Source of the DNA: Pseudomonadota bacterium
Lineage (GTDB): Bacteria > Pseudomonadota > Gammaproteobacteria > Burkholderiales > Burkholderiaceae_C
DNA: 39,752 nucleotides
NCBI GenBank assembly: GCA_018241185.1
Contig: JAFEEH010000125.1
Coordinates: 1-39,752 of the forward strand
Direction: 5' to 3'
The translations under genes and the position numbers were made by a program. The first letter of the stretch is position 1. Each line of letters begins with the position of its first letter. Below, piece by piece: positions 20,765 through 28,443 of the stretch. The notes under the pieces are model-generated. The model had not been told where the DNA came from, did not search any database, and was given only the letters and a program-made list of their open reading frames with translations.

Positions 20765-20787
20765 TTCTTTGCGGCGGACGAAAAGAA
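20765..20787. promoter_or_regulatory. Candidate LysR operator in divergent promoter region
   Basis: TTCTTT and AAAGAA form a perfect dyad with an 11-nt spacer, fitting the T-N11-A rule for LysR-type regulators. It lies 37 nt upstream of the Bug receptor start and 40 nt upstream of the LysR start, in the 99-nt divergent region. A second weaker dyad, CAAACGCTTTTG, lies closer to the LysR gene. Confidence 0.5.
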
Positions 20788-20827
20788 CTCGCCCCCAACG
20801 CCAAACGCTTTTGCGGGAGCTGCACAA

Positions 20828-21760
20828 ATGGAATCTATCCGCTTTGCCGAATCGCTGGCTGTCTTCGTCGACGTCGCGCAGGCCCGCAGCTTCTCGGCCG
20901 TGGCGCGCCGGCGCGGGATGGTCGCCTCCTCCGTCGCGCGGCAGATCGATGCGCTGGAGCAGGACCTGAAGGTGCCGCTGTTCACGCGCTCCACCCGCGC
21001 GCTGGTGATGACCGACGCCGGCGAATTGCTGCTCGAGCGGGCGCGGAAGATCCTGCGCGACATGACCGACGCGCGCAGCGAGGTGGTCTCGCTCGACCAG
21101 CGCGTGCAGGGCCTGCTGCGCGTGAGCTGCGTGCCGGCCTTCGGGCGGCGGCATGTGGTGCCGCACCTGGCGTCGCTCCTCGAGAAGCACCCTGCGCTGA
21201 GCGTCGAGCTGGAACTCACCGAGCGAACGGTCGACCCGGTGCTCGAGCGATTCGACATCGTCATCCGCATCGGCCCGCAGCCCGACAGCAGCCTCGTCGG
21301 CCAGCGCATCGGCAACCAGCGCTACATCATGGGCGCCGCGCCCTCGTACCTGGCGCGCCACGGCCGGCCGACGCACTTCGAGGACCTGGCCAAACACCAC
21401 CTCATCGACCGCCAGCACAGCACCAACGCCCGTGGCTGGCGCGAACTCGACGGCTTCGACTGGAGCCAGCCGCCGCATTTCGCCCTGGAGAGCGACGACT
21501 GTGACTCGCGCCGCATGTGCGCCGCGCAGGGCCTGGGCATCGCGCTGATGCCCAACTGGGCCATCGGCGAGGACCTGGCCGCCGGCCGAATCGTCGAGCT
21601 GTCGCTCGAAGGTGCGCCGAAGCAGCCCGCCACGGGCATCTTCATGCTGCGGGCCGCGCCGCATGCGAGCGTCAAGGTGCGCGCCTTCACCCAGCACCTG
21701 CTGGACAGCATCGGCCGCTCGGCCAGTTGGGTCAGCGACGCGGCGACGGCGCTGCAGTAG
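20828..21760 (+). CDS. LysR-type transcriptional regulator
   Basis: DNA-binding regulator of 310 residues. The winged helix-turn-helix occupies about residues 5-63, with the typical pattern FVDVAQARSFSAVARR and VARQIDALEQDLKVPLFTRS. The remainder is a periplasmic-binding-protein-like effector domain. The ATG at 20828 is preceded by GGGAG at good spacing; the frame is open upstream but lacks homology. The gene is transcribed away from the Bug receptor/maleylacetate reductase pair, the usual arrangement for a LysR activator and its target, so it probably senses the imported acid or a breakdown product. Confidence 0.93.
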   Translation: MESIRFAESLAVFVDVAQARSFSAVARRRGMVASSVARQIDALEQDLKVPLFTRSTRALVMTDAGELLLERARKILRDMTDARSEVVSLDQRVQGLLRVSCVPAFGRRHVVPHLASLLEKHPALSVELELTERTVDPVLERFDIVIRIGPQPDSSLVGQRIGNQRYIMGAAPSYLARHGRPTHFEDLAKHHLIDRQHSTNARGWRELDGFDWSQPPHFALESDDCDSRRMCAAQGLGIALMPNWAIGEDLAAGRIVELSLEGAPKQPATGIFMLRAAPHASVKVRAFTQHLLDSIGRSASWVSDAATALQ

Positions 21761-21778
21761 CGGGCCGGCGCTGTGCGC

Positions 21779-22327
21779 TCAGCGCGTGCGGCCCTGGCGG
21801 TAGGCGCCCGTGGTGCGGCGCTCCAGCGTGGCGGCCTGGCCCAGGCGCGCGAGCGTGCGGCCGACCTGCGCATGCGTGATCGCCAGGCCCAGCGCGTCGG
21901 CCGCGTCGGCACCGGGCACCCCCGGCAGGTCGAGCAGACGGCGCACCATCTCCTGCACCTGCGCCTTGGCGGCGCTGCCGTGGCCGGCCACGGCCTGCTT
22001 CATCTGCAGGGCCGTGTACTCGGCCACGCTGAGGTCGTTGACCACCAGCGCCGTCAGGCAGGCACCGCGCGCCTGGCCCAGCAGCAGGGTGGACTGCGGG
22101 TTGACGTTGACGAACACGATCTCCACCGCCGCCGCGTCGGGCTGGTAGCGCTGCGCCAGTTCGCCGATGCCGTCGAACAGCACCTTCAGCCGCGACGCCA
22201 GCTCGCCCTTGGCCATGTGCTTGGTGCTGATGGTGCCGCTGGCCACGTAGCGCAGCGCGTGGCCCTCCACGTCCACCACGCCGAAGCCGGTGGTCTGCAG
22301 GCCGGGATCGATGCCGAGGATGCGCAT
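21779..22327 (-). CDS. ruvC: Holliday junction endonuclease RuvC
   Basis: Dimeric endonuclease that resolves Holliday junctions with RuvAB. It has 182 residues. The four acidic catalytic residues can be placed at Asp7 (GIDPG), Glu69 (VEIVFV), Asp141 and Asp144 ([11 protein letters not shown]), and the LLLGQARG segment is typical. The ATG at 22327 is directly abutted by a copy of the short dispersed repeat (22328-22389), leaving no normal Shine-Dalgarno sequence. No ruvA or ruvB lies next to it in the window. Its 3' end faces the LysR gene with an 18-nt gap. Confidence 0.96.
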   Translation of the reverse strand: MRILGIDPGLQTTGFGVVDVEGHALRYVASGTISTKHMAKGELASRLKVLFDGIGELAQRYQPDAAAVEIVFVNVNPQSTLLLGQARGACLTALVVNDLSVAEYTALQMKQAVAGHGSAAKAQVQEMVRRLLDLPGVPGADAADALGLAITHAQVGRTLARLGQAATLERRTTGAYRQGRTR

Positions 22328-22389
22328 GCTATGAAATCAATAGCTGCTCGCGCAGGTGGGACGGGCGCTGCAGGCCGATTTGGCGTTGG
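22328..22389 (+). repeat. Short dispersed repeat, family 1, copy D (upstream of ruvC)
   Basis: The copy begins GCTATGAAATCAATAGCTGC, with the self-complementary pair GCTAT/ATAGC, continues to GCGCAGG and ends TTTGGCGTTGG. It is the cleanest copy and lies outside coding sequence, immediately next to the ruvC start codon. It aligns over about 62 nt with copy E in the RNase gene. Confidence 0.7.
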
Positions 22390-22477
22390 GGTCGATGCGC
22401 TTCGATGCCGTGGCCGTCGCCGGCGGCGCTGCCCCTTGCCGATGCAGAAGGCCGCGGAGCAGGCCATGCGCGGACAC

Positions 22478-22566
22478 CCGCGGAACCGGCTTTGCCGTGC
22501 CGCAGGTTGTGCCCCCTGAGGGGGTATGGGGGGCTACACGAAGTGAAGCCCCCAAACGGGGGGAGC
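22478..22566 (+). repeat. Dispersed GC-rich repeat, family 2, copy a
   Basis: It begins CCGCGGAACCGGCTTTGCCG, continues with CCGCAGG and CCCCCTGAGGGGG hairpin segments, then CTACACGAAGTGAA and a G-run. It matches 37726-37816 block by block. It occupies most of the 241-nt gap between cdsA and ruvC and ends two bases before the cdsA stop codon. Confidence 0.65.
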
Positions 22567-22568
22567 CT

Positions 22569-23636
22569 TCATGCATCGAAGTACCAGCGCACCGAATGGA
22601 AAAAGATCGGCGCCGCGAAGCACAGCGCGTCCACGCGGTCGAGCAGGCCGTTCGCGCCGGTCACGCCCACGCCCTTGCGGCCCCAGTTGGGAATCCCGCG
22701 GTCTCGCTTGAGCGCCTTCATCACCAGGTGGCCCATCGAGCCCGCGACGCAGGCCACGAGTGCGGCCGTGAAGGCCTGCCAGAACCGGAAGGGCGTGATG
22801 AAGGACAGCAGCGCGCCGACAAAACTCGCCACCGCCATGCCCACGCCCCAGCTCGCCCAGTTGAAGCTGCGGCTGATGTGCGGCGCGATCGGCGCGCGCG
22901 GGCGCAGCAGCTGGCGCAGCAGGCCGCCTTTGGCGGGGGGCGCCTCGGGCCCGGCGTCGGCGGGCGGTGCGGTGGCCGAGAGGCGGCGGTTGATGAGGTG
23001 CTGCACCAGCATGCAAGTCTGCACCGTGGCGACGAGGAAGAACACGAGGAATGCGTTCTTGCCCTCGTAGCCGGGAAAGGACAGCAGCAGCAGCGCCGGC
23101 ACGTGCGACAGCCCGTAGACGCAGACCATGATGCCCCACTGCAGCTTCGCGTTGCGTTCGAGGAACTGGCTGGGGTCGTCGGCCAGCGCGCTGGCCACCG
23201 GGATGGCGAAGAACACGTACACCGGGATGAACACGGTGAAGAAGTTGAAGCGCGCCGTCGCCACCAGCATGAACTGGATCGGCAGCACCACGAAGAACGC
23301 CAGCAGCAGGCTGCGGTGGTCCCCGCGCCGCGTGGGCGACAGCGTGATGAACTCGCGCAGCGCCAGGAAGGCGATGAGCGCGAAGAGCACGGTGGCCACC
23401 GTGTCGCCCAAAGCCCAGCCGATCCAGAAGATCGCCACCATGACCCAGGTGGTGCGCAGCAGCTCGCGGAAGTGGCGCAGCTCTTCCTGCCAGACCTCGC
23501 CATGCACCGGGTGGCGCCGCTCGCGCAGCGTGAGCAGGAAGGCCGCGGTGCTCACGATGGCCAGCAGGCCAAAGACGACGACGAACAGCGCCGCGACCTG
23601 CTGGGTCGCGCTCAAGTTGCGCAGGAAGTTTTCCAT
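22569..23636 (-). CDS. CdsA-like phosphatidate cytidylyltransferase
   Basis: Membrane enzyme expected to make CDP-diacylglycerol from phosphatidate and CTP. It has 355 residues with about eight hydrophobic segments and a cytoplasmic Pro/Ala-rich linker near residues 220-250. The C-terminal signature region is recognisable (LVMKALKRDRGIPNWG, then GLLDRVDALCFAAPIFFH), but the usual K-D and H-G-G elements before the DR-x-D motif appear as GRK and GAN. It therefore resembles the divergent YnbB-type members paired with an acyltransferase. It lies downstream of plsC on the same strand, which fits successive steps of phospholipid synthesis. The name is sure at family level, less so for activity. Confidence 0.85.
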   Translation of the reverse strand: MENFLRNLSATQQVAALFVVVFGLLAIVSTAAFLLTLRERRHPVHGEVWQEELRHFRELLRTTWVMVAIFWIGWALGDTVATVLFALIAFLALREFITLSPTRRGDHRSLLLAFFVVLPIQFMLVATARFNFFTVFIPVYVFFAIPVASALADDPSQFLERNAKLQWGIMVCVYGLSHVPALLLLSFPGYEGKNAFLVFFLVATVQTCMLVQHLINRRLSATAPPADAGPEAPPAKGGLLRQLLRPRAPIAPHISRSFNWASWGVGMAVASFVGALLSFITPFRFWQAFTAALVACVAGSMGHLVMKALKRDRGIPNWGRKGVGVTGANGLLDRVDALCFAAPIFFHSVRWYFDA

Positions 23637-23650
23637 GTCGTGTCGCAGTG

Positions 23651-23920
23651 CTAGGGCCTGTTAGCGCTATGAAAGGGGATCGCGTTGCTTCGCCAAGGGG
23701 CTGGATGCAAGGCGCCCGCGCGCAGCAAGGCCGAGGCCTTGCAAGCGCGGGCAACGCCGCAGACGGCCCCTTGGCGCAGCAACCCGAAGGGAAGCTCATC
23801 ACAGCCCGCCCCTCGGCGTTGCGCTCCTTGTGCGTGTGGACACACGCACGGCGTCGCGCGCCTTGATGGGCAGGCTGTGATGAGCTTCGCGACCCCTTGC
23901 ATAGCGCTAACAGGCCCTAG
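23651..23920. repeat. 270-nt nested palindromic element (three-stem, MITE-like)
   Basis: The outer arms at 23651-23684 and 23888-23920 are complementary over 33 nt with one mismatch and one extra base; both begin with CTAG at the outer edge. Inside sit two adjacent hairpins: 23684-23783 (arms 23684-23703 and 23764-23783, two mismatches) and 23791-23888 (arms 23791-23811 and 23868-23888, one mismatch, with a perfect 9-nt apex at 23830-23838/23841-23849). The three stems meet almost without spacer, so the strand could fold as a cloverleaf-like three-way junction. No ORF with recognisable function lies within it. It separates plsC from cdsA, and its edge supplies the plsC stop codon. Confidence 0.85.
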
Positions 23921-24873
23921 ACGTCGCGCAGGGCGATGACCGCCTCGCGCGCACGGTCGAGAAAGGCGCGGCGCTCCTCGCCCGCGCCGAGCTTCACCGG
24001 CACACCGAAGGTGACCGAACACAGGATGGGCACCGGCACGACTTCGCCCTTGGGCATCACGCGCTGCACGTTGTCGATCCACGCCGGCACCAGCACCACC
24101 TCCGGGAACAGACGGGCCAGCGTGTACAGGCCCGACTTGAACTTCTGCGGCGTGCCGGTGTGGCCGCGCGTGCCCTCGGGAAAGATGATGATCGAGTCGC
24201 CGCTCCTGAGCGCCTCCACCAGCGGCAGCAGTGGATCGTCCGGGCGGAGCTCGGCCAAGGGCGCAGTCCCCGGGTGGGCATCGGTCGGCGCGGTGACCGG
24301 CGAGGCAACGGGCGCCGAGGGCAGGGGTGTCGGCAGGTCGAGCTCGCCCTGGACTTCGCTGCCCGAGGCCGGCGGCAGGTTCGACGACGGCGTGCCCGCC
24401 TCTGCGCCGGCTTCCACGGGCAGCGCTGGCGGCGGTGTAGCTGCTTCGGCGCCGGTGGAGGTGGGCAGGGTGGCCGGTGCTGCGGCCACGGCGCCGGGCA
24501 GGTCGAAGGTGGGCTCGATGCGCTCGCCGCCGGCCATGGCCGTGGCCATGGCGACGGGCGCCGTGGGCATCGCAGGGCTTGCCGGTGCAGGGCCGCCCGC
24601 GCGCTCCACGTACACGGCATTGAACACCTCGGTGGTGATCCAGCGCTTGAGCGGGGTGTTGGCCCAGTAGTCGCGCGCCGCGATGGGTCGCGTGATGCTG
24701 CGCAGCTCTTCGGGCAGCGCGGCCCAGATCATGACCAGATCGACGTGGCTCTGATGGTTGGCGAAGTAGATGCGCTGCTCGGCCTTGGGCGGGCAGCCGA
24801 ACCAGCGCGCCTGTGCACCGGTGAGCAGCCGCACCAGCCCGAGCAGCATCCATCCGGTCAGCTTGGCAAGCAT
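23917..24873 (-). CDS. plsC: 1-acylglycerol-3-phosphate acyltransferase (PlsC family) with a low-complexity insertion
   Basis: Acylates lysophosphatidate to phosphatidate, the substrate of the neighbouring CdsA-like enzyme. It has 318 residues. The catalytic NHQSHVD motif lies at 39-45 and FPEGTRG at 231-237. PlsC domains normally have about 70-80 residues between these motifs; here residues about 92-211 are an extra Ala/Pro/Thr-rich block without visible homology, in the same frame and codon bias. The ATG at 24873 has TATCAT 6 nt upstream, suggesting a leaderless transcript. The stop codon TAG is formed by the CTAG end of the palindromic element, so the original C-terminus may have been changed. 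Confidence 0.9.
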   Translation of the reverse strand: MLAKLTGWMLLGLVRLLTGAQARWFGCPPKAEQRIYFANHQSHVDLVMIWAALPEELRSITRPIAARDYWANTPLKRWITTEVFNAVYVERAGGPAPASPAMPTAPVAMATAMAGGERIEPTFDLPGAVAAAPATLPTSTGAEAATPPPALPVEAGAEAGTPSSNLPPASGSEVQGELDLPTPLPSAPVASPVTAPTDAHPGTAPLAELRPDDPLLPLVEALRSGDSIIIFPEGTRGHTGTPQKFKSGLYTLARLFPEVVLVPAWIDNVQRVMPKGEVVPVPILCSVTFGVPVKLGAGEERRAFLDRAREAVIALRDV

Positions 24874-24879
24874 GCGGCG

Positions 24880-24885
24880 ATGATA
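24880..24885 (-). promoter_or_regulatory. Candidate plsC -10 element (leaderless type)
   Basis: On the minus strand TATCAT matches the -10 consensus at five of six positions and lies 6 nt before the plsC ATG. No convincing -35 was seen. Confidence 0.4.
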
Positions 24886-24891
24886 CGGGCC

Positions 24892-25029
24892 ATGCCTGCT
24901 GCCGATGCCTCGCCGCCCCGCTGGCGCTTCGATCCCCGGGCGGCCGCGTGGGCGTCGGGTCTGCTCGTCGTGCTGGTGCTGCTCGCCTATTCAGGGCTGA
25001 AGCTGCAGTCGGGCGGCGCCCTCCAGTGA
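24892..25029 (+). CDS. Possible 45-aa single-span membrane peptide
   Basis: A short ORF lies between the divergent plsC start and the end of the PrpD-family gene, overlapping the latter's 3' end by 39 nt on the opposite strand. It encodes a basic N-terminus (PPRWRFDPRAAAW), then a hydrophobic span of about 16 residues (SGLLVVLVLLAYSGLK) and a short tail. It could be a genuine small protein, the truncated start of a gene interrupted by the catabolic cluster, or chance. I do not recognise a family. Confidence 0.3.
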   Translation: MPAADASPPRWRFDPRAAAWASGLLVVLVLLAYSGLKLQSGGALQ

Positions 25030-26325
25030 CCACAGTTTTTGCAGGAGCGCCTGTGCCCGTGCGGCCCCGAGCACGGGCGTTGCCAGTTCCAGGTACTTGC
25101 CTTCGAGTTCCTCGTCCGAGAGCGGCAGCTCGGGATCGCCCTTGCGGTCTGGCTGCAGCCACGACAGGCGGCGGCCGTCGTGCGTCTCGATCTCCACACG
25201 CGCCGCCCGTCGGCCGGGGAAGGCGGCATCGATCTCGGGATCGACGACCGCGTGGATCCGCCCGATCATCGCCCGCACGTCGGGGTCGGCCAGGCGCTCG
25301 GCGGTGTATGCGCTCAATCGCACGCTGCCGTGGACCAGCGCCGTGGCGACCACGAAACGCAGGCTGAAGCGCGCCTCGTTCTCCGTCGAAGGGTTCTCGT
25401 GGCATGCGATGTCCAGCGCCGGCGCATAGGTGGCCACCTTCACCTGGCGGATGTCGGCGGCCCGAAGCGCATGCGCGCGTGCGAGCGCCAAGGCGCCGTC
25501 GATGGCGGCGAAGGTGTGGCCGCAGCCGATGTGGTTCTTGAAGGTCAGCCGCGTGATGTGGAAGTCGCTGCCCAGCGTGTCGCCGATCCGCGTCCAGTCC
25601 GGTCCGTCGCTCATGGCCCGGCCCAACCCGGACTCGCCGTCGAGCACGTCCAGCGATCCTGTCACGCCGCGTGCCGCCAACTGGGCCGCGAGCACGCCTC
25701 CTTCGGCGGCGCGCCCGGCATGCAGGGGCTTGGACATCGAATCCATGCGGAAGGCCTGTTGCAGCCCCGCGGTGAAGGTGGCCGCCGTGGCGAGCGCATG
25801 CGCGAAAGGTCCACCGCCCAGGCCGAGCACGCCGCCGGCCGCGGCCGCCGCGCCGAAGGTGCCGACCGTGCCGGTGTTGTGCCAATGGCGGTAGTGGGGA
25901 CGGCCCAGCACGACGCCGATCCGCGTCGATACCTCGTAGCCCAGCACCACGCCGCGCAGGAAGTCCAGCCCGGTGGCGCAGCGCGCCTGGGCGACGGCCA
26001 GCGCCGCCGCCACGGTGGCGGCGCCCGGGTGGTACATGGCGTCGCGGAAGCTGTCGTCGACTTCGGCGGCGTGGGCCGCCGTGCCGTGGATCAATGCCGC
26101 CGTGCGCGCGCTGGCCGCCCGGCCGTCGATCAGCTGGGCGCCGCCATGGTCCAACTCGCCTGCCATCAGGTCCTGCAACTGCGGGACGGGCGCGACCGCC
26201 AGCCCGGGAAACAGCGCCGCGTACCAGTCGATCACCGCGCGCTTGGCATGGTGCAGCACGTCGGTGGACAGGGGCTGCCGCTGGAATGCGGCGGCATATT
26301 CGCCGAGCACTTCGGTGGGGTGCAT
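24991..26325 (-). CDS. MmgE/PrpD family protein
   Basis: Member of the 2-methylcitrate dehydratase (PrpD)/MmgE family, which also includes cis-aconitate decarboxylase and other CoA-independent lyases acting on tricarboxylic or branched acids. It has 444 residues. The all-helical part carries HGTAAHAAEVDDSF and HPGAATVAAALA, followed by HNTGTVGTFGAAAAA and the central KPLHAGRAAEGGVLAA segment, all typical. It is last in the minus-strand unit after the acyl-CoA synthetase, with an 11-nt gap. The exact substrate cannot be read from the sequence; no prpB or prpC is present, so a standard 2-methylcitrate cycle is unlikely to be encoded here. Confidence 0.88.
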   Translation of the reverse strand: MHPTEVLGEYAAAFQRQPLSTDVLHHAKRAVIDWYAALFPGLAVAPVPQLQDLMAGELDHGGAQLIDGRAASARTAALIHGTAAHAAEVDDSFRDAMYHPGAATVAAALAVAQARCATGLDFLRGVVLGYEVSTRIGVVLGRPHYRHWHNTGTVGTFGAAAAAGGVLGLGGGPFAHALATAATFTAGLQQAFRMDSMSKPLHAGRAAEGGVLAAQLAARGVTGSLDVLDGESGLGRAMSDGPDWTRIGDTLGSDFHITRLTFKNHIGCGHTFAAIDGALALARAHALRAADIRQVKVATYAPALDIACHENPSTENEARFSLRFVVATALVHGSVRLSAYTAERLADPDVRAMIGRIHAVVDPEIDAAFPGRRAARVEIETHDGRRLSWLQPDRKGDPELPLSDEELEGKYLELATPVLGAARAQALLQKLWSLEGAARLQLQP

Positions 26326-26336
26326 GGCGACCGCCC

Positions 26337-28439
26337 TCAGGCCAGCACCAGCACGCCGTCGGCGGCGCGCACGCCTTTCCCTTGCGGCAACACGAAGAGC
26401 GGATTGATCTCCGCCTCGACCAGGCGCTCGCCCAGCCGGGCCGCCATGGTGGAGAACGCCACGATCGCGTCGACCAGCGCATCGACGTCGGCCTTGGGTC
26501 GGCCGCGGAAGCCGTCCAGCAGCGGCCAGGTCTTGAGTTCATGCGCCATCGACAGGGCGTCCGCGCGGCTGAGCGCGCCCAGCATGTCGCCATCGTGCGG
26601 CAGCAGGCGCAGCGTGGTGTCCTGGAACAACTCGGCCGCCACGCCCCCCATGCCCAGCAGCACCGCGGTGCCGAGCGCGTCGCGGTGCAGGCCCAGGATC
26701 AGCTCGGTGCCGCCGCCCACCATCTGCTGCACCAGGAAGCGCGAGGGCTGCACGCCGGCGCGCGCCTCGACATCGCCGGCCATCTGCACCAGGCGTTCGC
26801 CGATCGTCTCCGCGGTCTGTCCGATGGCCACGCCGCCGACGTCGCTCTTGTGCGTGATCTGCGCGGAAAGGATCTTCAGCACCACGTGGCCACCCAGCGC
26901 CTGCGCGGCGGCCTCGGCCTCGGCCGGCGTCGCCACCACCTGTTCCGCGGCACAGGGCACGCCGAAGCGGGCGAAGCACTGCTTGGCCTGGGCCTCGTCG
27001 AGCGAACCGCTGGGCAGGTCGTCGAGCGGTGCGGTCGCCGGGCTGGCGACCGCGTCGCTGTCGGGCGCCGTGAACCGTTGGGCGCGCAGCATGCCGGCGA
27101 TCGCCGAGGTGCAACTCTCGGCGGCCGCGAAGGCCGGCACGCCGTGCCGCGTCAGCAATGCGCCGATGCCGGGCGCATGGGGGCTGACGTAGGCGAGGAC
27201 CGGCTTGTCGGAAGCCGGCAGGCAATCCCGGATGGCATTCACCAGCAGCTCGGGCATGGCCAGGCTGGAGGAGCCGACGATGACGACCAGCGCGTCGTAG
27301 CTCGGGCTCGCCAGCAGGGTGTTGATGGCACCGCGCAGCAGGTCCGGGCGCAGACCCGCCAGCGTGACGTCGATCGGGTTGCGATCGAGCACCGCCTCGC
27401 TGCCGGTCTGCAGGGCGCGCAGCGCCTCGGCCGTGGCGGCATCCGGCGGTGGTGTCTCGAAGCCGGCCACACCCAGATCGTCCGACACCAGCGTGCCGGC
27501 GCCGCCGGTGGACGTGAGCACGGCCACGCGCGGCCCGCGCAGCATGCGCCCGGTGGCCAGCGCGGCCGGCACGTCCAGCAGGTCGGAAAAACTCTGCGCG
27601 CGGATGACGCCGACCTGCCGGAACAGCGCGTCGTACATGCGGTCGGCACCGGCCATCGCGCCGGTGTGCGACACGGCGGCCTGGGCCCCGGCTTCGGAGC
27701 GGCCGATCTTGAACGCCACCACCGGCTTGCCGGCGCGGGCGGCCTTCAGGCACGCGGCACGAAAGCGCGCCGGGTTGCGCACCGTTTCCACGTACAGCGC
27801 GATCACCTGCGTGGCGGGATCGTCGGCCAGGTGGTCGATGAAATCTGCCAGTTCCAGGTCCGCCTCGTTGCTGGTGGCGATCAGCTTGGACAAGCCGATG
27901 CCGCGCGCCGCCGCGCGCGACAGGAGCGAGCCCAGGATGCCTCCACTCTGTGACACCACGCCGATGCGGCCGACCGGGAACTCGTCCATCTCCAGCGCGC
28001 CGGAGGGCGAGAGCACGATGCCGTCGGTGAGGTTCACAAGGCCGATGGTGTTGGGCCCGAGGAGGCGCATCGGTCCGGCGGCCTCGACCAGCTGGCGTTG
28101 CCGCCGTGCGCCTTCCTCGCCCGTTTCCGTGTAGCCGCTGGCCAGCACGATGGCGGCGGGGCAGCCGCGTGCCGCGAGTTCCTTCACCGCGACGTGGGCC
28201 CGCTCGGCGCCCAGCAGCACCACGGCGACATCGGGCACCTCGGGCAGCGAGGCCACGTCCGCATAACAGGGCAGTTCGCCCACGCGGTCCATCTTGGGGT
28301 TGACCGGCATGATGCGGCCGGCGAACCCGTGCTTGCGCAGGTAGGCGACCGGTCGGCCGGAGGTCTTCTTCGGGTCGGCGGAAGCGCCGATCACGGCGAC
28401 GCTGTGCGGCGACAGCATGCGGTCGAGGGCCGTGCGCAT
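26337..28439 (-). CDS. ADP-forming acyl-CoA synthetase (acetate-CoA ligase family)
   Basis: Fused ADP-forming acyl-CoA synthetase that links an organic acid to CoA with ATP. It has 700 residues: a CoA-binding Rossmann domain (residues about 5-130, SVAVIGASADP), succinyl-CoA ligase-like domains including SQSGGILGS and the phosphorylated His258 in SHTGAMAGAD, then an ATP-grasp domain from about 470 to the end (VVLKILSAQITHKSDVGGV, EINPLFVLP). Domain order matches single-chain bacterial enzymes of this family. It follows the crotonase gene by 4 nt and precedes prpD-like in the same direction. It probably activates the acid delivered by the Bug receptor; the acyl specificity is unknown. Confidence 0.9.
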   Translation of the reverse strand: MRTALDRMLSPHSVAVIGASADPKKTSGRPVAYLRKHGFAGRIMPVNPKMDRVGELPCYADVASLPEVPDVAVVLLGAERAHVAVKELAARGCPAAIVLASGYTETGEEGARRQRQLVEAAGPMRLLGPNTIGLVNLTDGIVLSPSGALEMDEFPVGRIGVVSQSGGILGSLLSRAAARGIGLSKLIATSNEADLELADFIDHLADDPATQVIALYVETVRNPARFRAACLKAARAGKPVVAFKIGRSEAGAQAAVSHTGAMAGADRMYDALFRQVGVIRAQSFSDLLDVPAALATGRMLRGPRVAVLTSTGGAGTLVSDDLGVAGFETPPPDAATAEALRALQTGSEAVLDRNPIDVTLAGLRPDLLRGAINTLLASPSYDALVVIVGSSSLAMPELLVNAIRDCLPASDKPVLAYVSPHAPGIGALLTRHGVPAFAAAESCTSAIAGMLRAQRFTAPDSDAVASPATAPLDDLPSGSLDEAQAKQCFARFGVPCAAEQVVATPAEAEAAAQALGGHVVLKILSAQITHKSDVGGVAIGQTAETIGERLVQMAGDVEARAGVQPSRFLVQQMVGGGTELILGLHRDALGTAVLLGMGGVAAELFQDTTLRLLPHDGDMLGALSRADALSMAHELKTWPLLDGFRGRPKADVDALVDAIVAFSTMAARLGERLVEAEINPLFVLPQGKGVRAADGVLVLA

Positions 28440-28443
28440 CGCA

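Noticed and set aside
23651-26593. 980-codon open frame on the minus strand across the palindromic element, plsC and the PrpD-family gene
   Set aside because: It is a high-GC shadow frame. The alternative frames encode clear PlsC and PrpD proteins, and this one shows only Arg/Ala/Gly-rich sequence.
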